The translations under genes and the position numbers were made by a program. This document shows, piece after piece, positions 1 through 5,222 of a stretch of 9,173 nt of DNA (its first letter is position 1; every line of letters begins with the position of its first letter). The stretch is taken from NCBI GenBank assembly GCA_946886405.1, contig CAMPIO010000120.1, positions 1 through 9,173 on the forward strand. Direction: 5' to 3'. The stretch is from an uncultured Pseudoxanthomonas sp. GTDB lineage: Bacteria > Pseudomonadota > Gammaproteobacteria > Xanthomonadales > Xanthomonadaceae. The notes under the pieces are model-generated. The model was not told the DNA's origin, searched no databases, and was given only the letters and a program-made list of their open reading frames with translations.

Positions 1-1
1 C

Positions 2-616
2 GCGCAGCTGGAGGCCGCGCTGGACGTGGTCGAACGCCGCGACGACAAGGCGGCCCAGCGCATCATCGCCAATGACGAAGCCATCGATGCCATCGAGCAC
101 CAGGTCAGCCATGACGTGATGCACCTGGCGCTGCGCGGCCCGATGGCGCGCGACCTGCGCGAGATCCTCGCCGGCCTGCGCATCCCCGCCGACATCGAAC
201 GCATCGGCGACTACGCGGCCAACGTCGCCAAGCGCTCCATCGCCCTGAACGTCTCGCCGCCGATGCCGCAGATCACCGGCCTGCGCGCGCTCGGCAAGCT
301 GGCGGCCCGCCAGGTGCGCGACGTGCTGGTCGCCTACCAGAACGGCGACGCGGAACAGGCCGTGCAGGTGCGCGAGCGCGATGCCGAACTGGATGCGCAC
401 TACACCGCCCTGTTCCGCGAGCTGCTGACCTACATGATGGAAGACCCGCGCAACATCACGCCCTGCACGCACCTGCTGTTCATGGCGAAGAACCTGGAAC
501 GTATCGGCGACCACGCCACCAACATCGCCGAGAATGTCTGGTTCCTGGTGCATGGCGAACAGCCGTTGCCGCCCCGCGACAAGCGCGACGAGACCAGCAC
601 CACCGGCGTGGTCTGA
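2..616 (+). CDS. phoU: Phosphate transport system regulator PhoU (3' part)
   Basis: PhoU is a cytoplasmic helical-bundle protein that links the PstSCAB phosphate transporter to the PhoR/PhoB two-component system and keeps the Pho regulon off when phosphate is plentiful. The open frame runs in from the left edge, leaving 204 residues; full PhoU is about 235-240, so some 30-35 N-terminal residues are missing. The two family repeats are visible: fragment residues about 60-79 (RIPADIERIGDYAANVAKRS) and about 161-178 (MAKNLERIGDHATNIAEN), each with the E-R-x-x-D-x-A/T-x-N pattern of the PhoU metal-binding helices. A GTG at 26 could be called as a start, but the frame is open and PhoU-like upstream of it, so this is an edge truncation. 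The pst genes would be expected just upstream (inference). A perfect hairpin follows about 27 bases after the stop. Confidence 0.95.
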   Translation, partial: AQLEAALDVVERRDDKAAQRIIANDEAIDAIEHQVSHDVMHLALRGPMARDLREILAGLRIPADIERIGDYAANVAKRSIALNVSPPMPQITGLRALGKLAARQVRDVLVAYQNGDAEQAVQVRERDAELDAHYTALFRELLTYMMEDPRNITPCTHLLFMAKNLERIGDHATNIAENVWFLVHGEQPLPPRDKRDETSTTGVV

Positions 617-642
617 CCCCCGCACCACCCTGCAGCCTCCGC

Positions 643-666
643 CATGCCCCGCTCCGGCGGGGCATG
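643..666 (+). terminator. Strong hairpin after phoU, possible terminator
   Basis: A perfect 10-bp stem (catgccccgc with gcggggcatg) closes on a 4-base tccg loop, 26 bases after the phoU stop codon. Position and strength suit a transcription end for the phoU operon. There is no T-run after it (tccgttcagg), so it is not a textbook intrinsic terminator. It may instead stop RNA decay at the 3' end or need Rho. Confidence 0.55.
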
Positions 667-710
667 TCCGTTCAGGAGCCGGCGCAAACGGCGCGCTAAC
701 GTCCCACGGC

Positions 711-716
711 TACAAT
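711..716 (+). promoter_or_regulatory. Candidate -10 element for the hvfABC cluster
   Basis: TACAAT matches the sigma-70 -10 consensus at five of six positions and lies between the phoU hairpin and the precursor gene. It predicts a start near 723 and a leader of about 40 bases. No convincing -35 is seen 16-18 bases upstream, so the promoter may be weak or need an activator. No clear ECF sigma promoter was recognised either. Confidence 0.35.
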
Positions 717-762
717 CCCGCCACGCTGGTGCGGATCCCCCGCACGCCCTGGGAGAGAACAC

Positions 763-1164
763 ATGTCCAAGACCCACAAACCCGCTGCCGTCGCCGTTGC
801 GCTCGCCGGCGGCATCCTGCTGGCTGGTTCGAGCTTCGCCATGGAGCCGCTGGCGCAAGGCTACCTGCTGGCCGCCCAGGACGCCGCCAAGGCCGGTGAA
901 GGCAAATGCGGCGAAGGCAAGTGCGGCATGGCCAAGGCCGACACCGACAAGGACGGCAAAGTCTCGCAGGCCGAATTCAACGCCGCCCATCCCGACAAGG
1001 CCGCGAAATTTGCCGAGATCGACACCAACAAGGACGGCTTCATCGATGCCGCCGAGCACAAGGCCCACGCCGGCACCAAGGGTGCCGAGGGCAAGTGCGG
1101 TGAAGGCAAGTGTGGCGAAGGCAAGTGCGGCGGCGACAAGAAGAAGGCCGGCGAAACCAAGTAA
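763..1164 (+). CDS. hvfA: HvfA-like RiPP metallophore precursor with five EGKCG motifs and two EF-hand loops
   Basis: Small exported protein of 133 residues, read as the substrate of the oxidase encoded next to it. Residues 1-26 form a signal peptide (basic MSKTHK start, hydrophobic core, SFA cleavage site before Met27). EGKCG motifs lie at residues 46-50 and 51-55, then 109-113, 114-118 and 119-123. The protein's only five cysteines (49, 53, 112, 116, 121) are all in these motifs. Between the blocks are two canonical EF-hand loops: residues 60-71 (DTDKDGKVSQAE) and 87-98 (DTNKDGFIDAAE), with every calcium-ligand position filled. The tail is lysine-rich. In the Haemophilus HvfA family, EGKCG cysteines are oxidised by the HvfB/HvfC pair to heterocycle and thioamide groups that bind copper; that this happens here is inference. 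The start is set by GGGAGAG at 751-757, five bases before the ATG. An alternative reading is a plain EF-hand protein, but the cysteine pattern and neighbours argue against that. Confidence 0.87.
   Translation: MSKTHKPAAVAVALAGGILLAGSSFAMEPLAQGYLLAAQDAAKAGEGKCGEGKCGMAKADTDKDGKVSQAEFNAAHPDKAAKFAEIDTNKDGFIDAAEHKAHAGTKGAEGKCGEGKCGEGKCGGDKKKAGETK
898..927 (+). repeat. Two tandem 15-base EGKCG units (N-terminal block)
   Basis: Two adjacent 15-base units each encode EGKCG. They differ only by AAA versus AAG for the lysine, a silent change. The block lies just after the signal peptide and before the first EF-hand loop. Confidence 0.9.
1087..1131 (+). repeat. Three tandem 15-base EGKCG units (C-terminal block)
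   Basis: Three adjacent 15-base units each encode EGKCG. Differences are GAG/GAA (Glu), GGT/GGC (Gly) and TGT/TGC (Cys), all silent. Together with the first block, all five units are identical at protein level although not at DNA level, which suggests selection on the peptide motif. Confidence 0.9.
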
Positions 1165-1174
1165 GACGATCGAA

Positions 1175-1203
1175 GCGGGTCCCGGCATCTCGCCGGGACC
1201 CGC
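1175..1203 (+). promoter_or_regulatory. Intercistronic hairpin hiding the hvfB ribosome binding site
   Basis: A perfect 12-bp, nearly all-GC stem (gcgggtcccggc with gccgggacccgc) closes on a 5-base loop, atctc. It begins 10 bases after the precursor stop and ends on the base before the oxidase ATG. The only Shine-Dalgarno-like run before that ATG (GGGA, 1195-1198) lies in the 3' arm. The hairpin has no T-run, so partial termination is less likely than masking of translation or protection of the upstream message. Either effect would give much precursor and little enzyme. Confidence 0.7.
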
Positions 1204-2073
1204 ATGCCCCTCCGCATGAGTGCTCCGCTGCCCTCCCACACCGCCGGCCTCGGCCTGCGACGCGCGCTGCTGGACGAGCTTCTGGCGGCGCCTGCCGGCA
1301 CGTTCGACTTCCTCGAATGCGCGCCGGACAACTGGATCGGCGTCGGCGGCCGGTATGGCGAGGCGCTGCGGGCGCTGTCGTCGCGCCATCCGATCACCTG
1401 CCACGGACTGTCGTTGTCGCTGGGGGGCACGGCACCGCTGGACGACACGTTCCTCGCACGCACTCGTCGCTTCCTCGACCAGCACCACGTATCGCTGTAC
1501 AGCGAGCACCTGAGCTACTGCAGCGACGATGGCCATCTGTACGACCTGATGCCGATCCCGTTCACCGAGGAAGCCGTGCATCACGTCGCCGCGCGCATCC
1601 GACAGGCGCAGGACGCACTGGGCCGGCGGATCGCGGTAGAGAACGTCTCCTACTACGCCGCGCCCTACCAGACGATGGACGAAGCCGACTTCATCACCGC
1701 CGTGCTCGATGAAGCCGACTGCGACCTGCTGCTCGACGTCAACAACATCCACGTCAATGCCATCAACCACGGTTACGACGCACGCGCCTTCCTCGCGCGC
1801 ATGCCGTCCGCGCGCATCGCGTCGTACCACGTCGCCGGTCACTATGACGAAGCCGACGACCTGAAGGTGGACACCCATGGCGCACCGGTGAAGGACGACG
1901 TCTGGTCGCTGCTGTCGCAGGCGTACGAACAGCATGGCGTACGCCCCACCCTGCTGGAGCGAGATTTCAACTTCCCGCCACTTGTCGAGCTGTGCGAAGA
2001 ACTTCAGCGGATCCGCGGACTGCAGCAGGCGATGCATCCGGTCGACGACGCCTCGCAGGCTACGCATGGCTGA
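1204..2073 (+). CDS. hvfB: DUF692/MNIO-family multinuclear iron oxidase (HvfB-like)
   Basis: Cytoplasmic TIM-barrel enzyme of 289 residues, normal for the family, which includes MbnB, BufB and HvfB. These use a cluster of two or three iron ions and oxygen to modify peptide cysteines. Family blocks in order: FLECAPDNW (37-44), ITCHGLSLS (64-72, His67), YSEHLSY (99-105, Glu101/His102), AVENVSYY (144-151, Glu146), DEADF (159-163), [10 protein letters not shown] (176-185, Asp178, Asn181, His183), YHVAGH (208-213, His209, His213), DTHG (223-226) and LLERD (250-254). The His, Glu, Asp and Asn residues in these blocks are the expected metal ligands; exact assignment needs an alignment. The first ATG is chosen because GGGA lies five bases upstream; the ATG at 1216 has no site of its own. 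The 3' end overlaps hvfC by 8 bases, implying coupled translation. Its substrate is most likely the EGKCG protein just upstream. Confidence 0.94.
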   Translation: MPLRMSAPLPSHTAGLGLRRALLDELLAAPAGTFDFLECAPDNWIGVGGRYGEALRALSSRHPITCHGLSLSLGGTAPLDDTFLARTRRFLDQHHVSLYSEHLSYCSDDGHLYDLMPIPFTEEAVHHVAARIRQAQDALGRRIAVENVSYYAAPYQTMDEADFITAVLDEADCDLLLDVNNIHVNAINHGYDARAFLARMPSARIASYHVAGHYDEADDLKVDTHGAPVKDDVWSLLSQAYEQHGVRPTLLERDFNFPPLVELCEELQRIRGLQQAMHPVDDASQATHG

Positions 2074-2830
2074 CGTGCTGCAGGACCAGCAGTTCACCCT
2101 GTCGCGCCACCTGCGCGATCCGTCTTCGCATCCGCCGCCGCCCGGCATCGACGGACGGCGGCTGGCGATCTACCGTGACCTGTTCTTCAACAACATCGAA
2201 AGCCTGCTCGCCGGCAACTTTCCGGTGATCCGCAAGACCCTGGGCGATGAGGCGTGGCGCGCCCTTGTCCGCCGTTTCTATGCCGAGCACCGCAGCCAGA
2301 CGCCCTTGTTCACGGAGGTCGCGCGCGAGTTCATCCGCTATCTGGAATCCCGCGAAGACGGACTGCTTCCCCCTTGGCTGCGCGAACTCGCGCACTACGA
2401 GTGGGTGGAACTGGCACTGCAGATCGCGGACGACCCCGTACCCGCCCATGACGCCCATGGCGATCTGCTGGCGGGCGAAGCCGTGCTGTCGCCCTTCGCA
2501 TGGGCCTTGATGTACCAGTGGCCGGTGCATCGCATCGGCCCGGACTTCCGGCCCGATGTGCCTCCGGTCGAACCGACGCTGCTGCTGGTGCGTCGCGATG
2601 CGGAACACCAGGTGCGTTTCGCGGCGATCTCGCCCCTCGTGTACAGGCTGATCGAACTGCTGGGCGAAGGCGGCCGAACCGGTACCGAGGCGATGCGTCA
2701 GCTCGCCCGGGAAGCCGGCGTCGATGACGAGCCGGCCTTCATCGACCAGGGTGCCGTGATGCTCGCGCGCATGCGCGACGAAGGCACGGTGCTGGGAACG
2801 CGCACGCATCACCCTGTAGGAGCGACGTAA
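2066..2830 (+). CDS. hvfC: DUF2063-family MNIO partner protein (HvfC-like)
   Basis: 254-residue protein of the HvfC/BufC type, thought to help the MNIO oxidase recognise its peptide substrate. The DUF2063 N-terminal domain covers about residues 10-95 and shows the family core [18 protein letters not shown] (31-48), then [14 protein letters not shown] (51-64) and FYAEH (71-75). The second half (about 105-245) resembles the winged-helix-like C-terminal part of these proteins, ending in a helix that includes [10 protein letters not shown] (228-237). The ATG lies inside the end of hvfB (8-base overlap), so the two proteins are probably made together; MbnB and MbnC form a comparable complex. The last residues (VGAT) and the TAA stop are encoded by a REP element, so the natural tail may once have been different. 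No DoxX-like fourth gene follows. Confidence 0.92.
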   Translation: MADVLQDQQFTLSRHLRDPSSHPPPPGIDGRRLAIYRDLFFNNIESLLAGNFPVIRKTLGDEAWRALVRRFYAEHRSQTPLFTEVAREFIRYLESREDGLLPPWLRELAHYEWVELALQIADDPVPAHDAHGDLLAGEAVLSPFAWALMYQWPVHRIGPDFRPDVPPVEPTLLLVRRDAEHQVRFAAISPLVYRLIELLGEGGRTGTEAMRQLAREAGVDDEPAFIDQGAVMLARMRDEGTVLGTRTHHPVGAT

Positions 2831-2840
2831 GTCGCGACCG
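2815..2840 (+). repeat. REP-like element, copy 1, overlapping the hvfC stop
   Basis: A 26-base element that begins tgtaggagcgacgtaagtcg. It contains an inverted repeat (gcgac, gtaa, gtcgc) and matches copy 2 at 2941-2966 in 25 of 26 positions on the opposite strand. Elements starting GTAGGAGCGAC are common in Xanthomonadaceae and pseudomonads. The hvfC stop TAA (2828-2830) is in its loop. Confidence 0.85.
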
Positions 2841-2940
2841 CACGGCATGGGCGACCAGGACATCGCCGCAGGCCCAGGAACCGGGTCACGGCCTCTGCCC
2901 TTCCTGCAGCGCCCACATTGCCACTGGAACGGCAGGTTCA

Positions 2941-2966
2941 CGGTCGCGACTCACGTCGCTCCTACA
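2941..2966 (-). repeat. REP-like element, copy 2, inverted
   Basis: Reverse complement of copy 1 with one difference (gtgag for gtaag). The two copies face each other across 100 bases (2841-2940), the arrangement of a REP doublet (REPIN), which could fold into a long hairpin in RNA read through from hvfC. The bases between show no gene or clear motif. No RAYT transposase, the usual mobiliser, is in the window. Confidence 0.82.
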
Positions 2967-3015
2967 CGGAAGCGGTTCGCGGTGGGCTTGGAGCCGGGGA
3001 AGCGTCCACCGCCTC

Positions 3016-3024
3016 TGCTACCCT
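3016..3024 (+). promoter_or_regulatory. Candidate extended -10 for a leaderless rnt transcript
   Basis: TGCTACCCT fits an extended -10 (TGn followed by TAnnnT). Its end lies 6 bases before the rnt ATG, so transcription would start at or next to the A of the ATG at 3031. No Shine-Dalgarno sequence precedes that ATG (ccctttccgc), which fits leaderless translation. No good -35 was found. Confidence 0.4.
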
Positions 3025-3030
3025 TTCCGC

Positions 3031-3660
3031 ATGGAAAACGCCGCCGAGCCCGTCCGCATCACTCCCATGGCCCACCGCTTCCGTGGTTACCTGCCCGTGG
3101 TGGTGGACGTGGAGACCGGTGGCTTCGACTGGAATCGGCACGCACTACTGGAAATGGCCGCGGTACCGCTGGATCTGGACGAGAACGGCCTGCTGGTGTG
3201 CGGCGACACCGCGAGCGTCCACCTGCATCCGGCGCCCGGCACCGAGATTGATCCGAAGTCGCTGGAAGTCACCGGCATCGACCTGGACCACCCGTTCCGA
3301 TTCGCGAAGCAGGAAAAGGACGCGCTGGACCACGTGTTCGCACCCGTACGCGCGGCGGTGAAGAAGCACGGCTGCCAGCGCGCGATCCTGGTCGGCCACA
3401 ACGCGCACTTCGACCTCAATTTCCTCAATGCCGCCGTCGCGCGCGTCGCGCACAAGCGCAACCCGTTCCATCCCTTCAGCGTGTTCGACACGGTGACGCT
3501 GGCTGGCGTCGCGTACGGTCAGACCGTGCTCGCCCGGGCAGTGCAGGCCGCCGGCTTCGACTGGAATGCCGAAGACGCGCATTCGGCCGTGTACGACGCC
3601 GAGCAGACCGCGCGCCTGTTCTGCAAGATCGCGAACATGTGGCCGAAGCCCCTGGGCTGA
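3031..3660 (+). CDS. rnt: Ribonuclease T
   Basis: 3'-5' exoribonuclease of the DEDDh family, acting as a dimer in the cytoplasm on the 3' ends of tRNAs (including CCA turnover), 5S and 23S rRNA and other stable RNAs. It has 209 residues against about 215 in E. coli. All five catalytic residues are visible: Asp26 and Glu28 in VVDVETGGF, Asp128 in HNAHFDLNF, and His184 and Asp189 in AHSAVYDAE. The spacing equals that of the E. coli enzyme with an offset of three. RNPFHPF (143-149) and GQTVLARA (163-170) are also typical of RNase T rather than the DnaQ or Orn exonucleases. The upstream ATG is chosen because the protein then matches family length; a second ATG at 3067 is possible. It ends 8 bases from the convergent rhtA gene. 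Confidence 0.96.
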   Translation: MENAAEPVRITPMAHRFRGYLPVVVDVETGGFDWNRHALLEMAAVPLDLDENGLLVCGDTASVHLHPAPGTEIDPKSLEVTGIDLDHPFRFAKQEKDALDHVFAPVRAAVKKHGCQRAILVGHNAHFDLNFLNAAVARVAHKRNPFHPFSVFDTVTLAGVAYGQTVLARAVQAAGFDWNAEDAHSAVYDAEQTARLFCKIANMWPKPLG

Positions 3661-3668
3661 GCGCGACG

Positions 3669-4556
3669 CTACGCTTCGCCGTTGGCCGCTGTCGCCACCG
3701 GGGGACGCGAGGTCATGGCCGCTCCCGCGGAGGCGATGATGATCGCCGCGATCGCCAGCCACTGCAGCAGCGACAGGCGCTCGTGCAGGAACAGCAGGCC
3801 GCACAGGGCGGCGATGGCCGGTTCCAAGCTCATCAGCATGCCGAAGGTGCGCGTGGGCATCTTCGTCAGCGCCACCATTTCCAGGCTGTAGGGAATCGCG
3901 GTGGACAGCAGCGCCACCGCCAGTGCGATGGGCAGCAACGCTGGCGCCAGCAGCGCGGCACCGGCATGCGCGACGCCGAACGGCACCGCCACCACCGCCG
4001 CGATGCAACTGCCGATGGCGACCGTCTGCGGCCCATGCGCATTGCCAGCCCGCTGGCCGAACACGATGTACATCGCCCAGCAGGCACCTGCACCGAGCGC
4101 GTAGACCGCGCCCACGGGATCCAGCGCCTCGGCACCCTGCTCCGGCACCAGCAGCACCAGCCCGACGACGGCCAGCACGACCCACACGACGTCGCGCAGA
4201 TGGCGTGAGCCGAACAGCGCCACGGCCAACGGGCCGGTGAATTCGAGCGCGACCGCGATACCCAGCGGCACGGTTTCCAGCGACTTGTAGAACAGCAGGT
4301 TCATCAGCCCCAGCGAGGCGCCGTAGAGCATCAGCAGCGGCCATTGCCCACGGGTGACACGGGCGCGCCACGGCCGGAACACCGCGACCAGCATCACCGT
4401 CGCCAGCGCCAGCCTCAGCGCGGTGGCACCGGTCGCCCCCACGGCGGGGAACAGGCTCTTCGCCATCGAGGCGCCCGCCTGGATGGACAGCATGGCGACG
4501 AGCAGCAACGCGATCGGCTTCCATTGAAGCAAGGCTTGGGAATTCGGGGACGACAT
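3669..4556 (-). CDS. rhtA: Threonine/homoserine exporter RhtA (DMT/EamA family)
   Basis: Inner-membrane exporter that lowers intracellular threonine and homoserine, and in relatives other amino acids. Its 295 residues equal the length of E. coli RhtA. Ten hydrophobic segments form two EamA halves (about 12-140 and 148-282). RhtA-specific stretches include SIQAGASMAKSLFP (24-37), TALRLAL (45-51), TVPLGIAVALEFTGPLAVAL (95-114), ALGAGACWAMYI (153-164), STAIPYSLEMVALT (218-231) and PTRTFGMLMSLEPA (234-247). The start at the ATG giving MSSPNSQ is chosen because the frame further upstream crosses the shared operator. Only a weak ribosome site (AGG about 12 bases away) is seen. It is divergent from the XRE-cupin regulator, with the dyad at 4609-4661 between them, so the regulator probably controls export. 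Confidence 0.95.
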   Translation of the reverse strand: MSSPNSQALLQWKPIALLLVAMLSIQAGASMAKSLFPAVGATGATALRLALATVMLVAVFRPWRARVTRGQWPLLMLYGASLGLMNLLFYKSLETVPLGIAVALEFTGPLAVALFGSRHLRDVVWVVLAVVGLVLLVPEQGAEALDPVGAVYALGAGACWAMYIVFGQRAGNAHGPQTVAIGSCIAAVVAVPFGVAHAGAALLAPALLPIALAVALLSTAIPYSLEMVALTKMPTRTFGMLMSLEPAIAALCGLLFLHERLSLLQWLAIAAIIIASAGAAMTSRPPVATAANGEA

Positions 4557-4608
4557 GACGGCAGGACCTGCAGACGCCCGGAGCGCCACGCTTGATGAAG
4601 GGAAGGCG

Positions 4609-4661
4609 TGCGCACTATATTGCGCAGACCTAAGCTTACCGGATGCGCAATATAGTGCGCA
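4609..4661. promoter_or_regulatory. Perfect 18-bp inverted repeat: shared operator and divergent promoters
   Basis: The left arm TGCGCACTATATTGCGCA (4609-4626) and right arm TGCGCAATATAGTGCGCA (4644-4661) are exact reverse complements separated by 17 bases, centred on TAAGCTTA. Each arm is itself flanked by palindromic TGCGCA, giving four such sites. Each arm also holds TATAGT, a near-consensus -10: 4651-4656 reading toward the regulator and 4619-4614 reading toward rhtA. Binding to both arms would therefore block both promoters. The right arm ends 9 bases before the regulator ATG, leaving no room for a ribosome site. The two arm centres are 35 bases apart. Confidence 0.8.
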
Positions 4662-4670
4662 ACCCCGCCC

Positions 4671-5210
4671 ATGAGTGTGCTGGAACACGTCGCCGAGAAC
4701 ATTCGCCGCCTGCGCACCGACGCGGGCCTCAGCCAGCAGGCCCTGTCGGTGGCGGCGGACGTCTCCCGCCGCATGCTGGTCGGCATCGAATCCGGTGACG
4801 CCAACGTCAGCCTCAACACGCTGGACCGCATTGCCGAAGCCCTCAAGGTGACGTTCGCGGATCTGGTCAAAGCACCGAGCGCGGCGGGACTCGACCGCAT
4901 CGAGGCGCTGGCCTGGAGCGGCCGCACGCCGGGATCGCAGGGCGTGCTGCTGGCCACCGCACCCGCCTCACACGATGTCGAACTGTGGGCATGGACGCTG
5001 ATGCCCGGCGACCGCTATGTGTCGGCGGCCGATCCTGCCGGCTGGCACGAGATGTTCTTCGTCATCGAAGGCCATCTGGTCGTGGAACTGCCGGACGGCG
5101 ACCACGTGGTCGCGACCGGCGACTTCTTCGTATTCCCGAGCGATCGCGACTACGCCTACCGCAACGATGGCGACACGCCGCTGCGCTTCATCCGCAACGT
5201 CGTGCACTGA
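4671..5210 (+). CDS. XRE-family regulator with C-terminal cupin domain
   Basis: Transcription factor of 179 residues. Residues about 10-64 form an XRE helix-turn-helix (NIRRLRTDAGLSQQALSVAA, then VSRRMLVGIESGDANVSLNT, then LDRIAEAL). Residues about 105-176 form a cupin barrel (GWHEMFFVIEGHLVVELPDG and ATGDFFVFPSDRDYAY). This architecture is typical of small-molecule-sensing repressors, in which the cupin binds the ligand. The full metal-binding His/Glu set of enzymatic cupins is not obvious, so the barrel is probably a sensor. Its gene lies back to back with rhtA across a perfect dyad, so control of itself and of amino-acid export is likely; the ligand may be an amino acid or derivative (inference). 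Its predicted mRNA leader is only about 8 bases with no Shine-Dalgarno site. It ends 12 bases from the convergent aminopeptidase gene. Confidence 0.93.
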   Translation: MSVLEHVAENIRRLRTDAGLSQQALSVAADVSRRMLVGIESGDANVSLNTLDRIAEALKVTFADLVKAPSAAGLDRIEALAWSGRTPGSQGVLLATAPASHDVELWAWTLMPGDRYVSAADPAGWHEMFFVIEGHLVVELPDGDHVVATGDFFVFPSDRDYAYRNDGDTPLRFIRNVVH

Positions 5211-5222
5211 TACCGAAGAACA

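Noticed and set aside
26..616. GTG at position 26 as the phoU start
   Set aside because: The frame is open and PhoU-like upstream to the window edge, and the protein would be about 40 residues short.
688..716. ECF-sigma type promoter before hvfA, as expected from the Caulobacter buf system
   Set aside because: No GTAAC/CGTC-type pair with correct spacing was found; only a sigma-70-like TACAAT is visible.
898..1131. Short repeats in the precursor gene considered as a CRISPR array
   Set aside because: The units are 15 bases, in frame, directly adjacent with no spacers, and encode a known peptide motif.
763..1164. Reading the precursor as a plain calmodulin-like calcium-binding protein
   Set aside because: All five cysteines fall in exact EGKCG motifs and the next two genes are the modifying enzyme types for such motifs; calcium binding may be an added feature.
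430..2148. Long open frame (572 codons) on the minus strand opposite phoU, hvfA and hvfB
   Set aside because: It covers three well-supported genes on the other strand, shows no family motif and has the Val/Gly/Arg-rich composition typical of antisense frames in GC-rich DNA.
2815..2966. Inverted 26-base copies considered as the ends of an insertion sequence or MITE
   Set aside because: Only 100 bases lie between them, there is no transposase and no obvious target duplication; the sequence fits REP elements better.
3145..4524. 459-codon minus-strand frame overlapping rnt and rhtA
   Set aside because: It is rich in Arg, Ala and Gly, has no recognisable domain, and rnt and RhtA match their families along their whole lengths in other frames.
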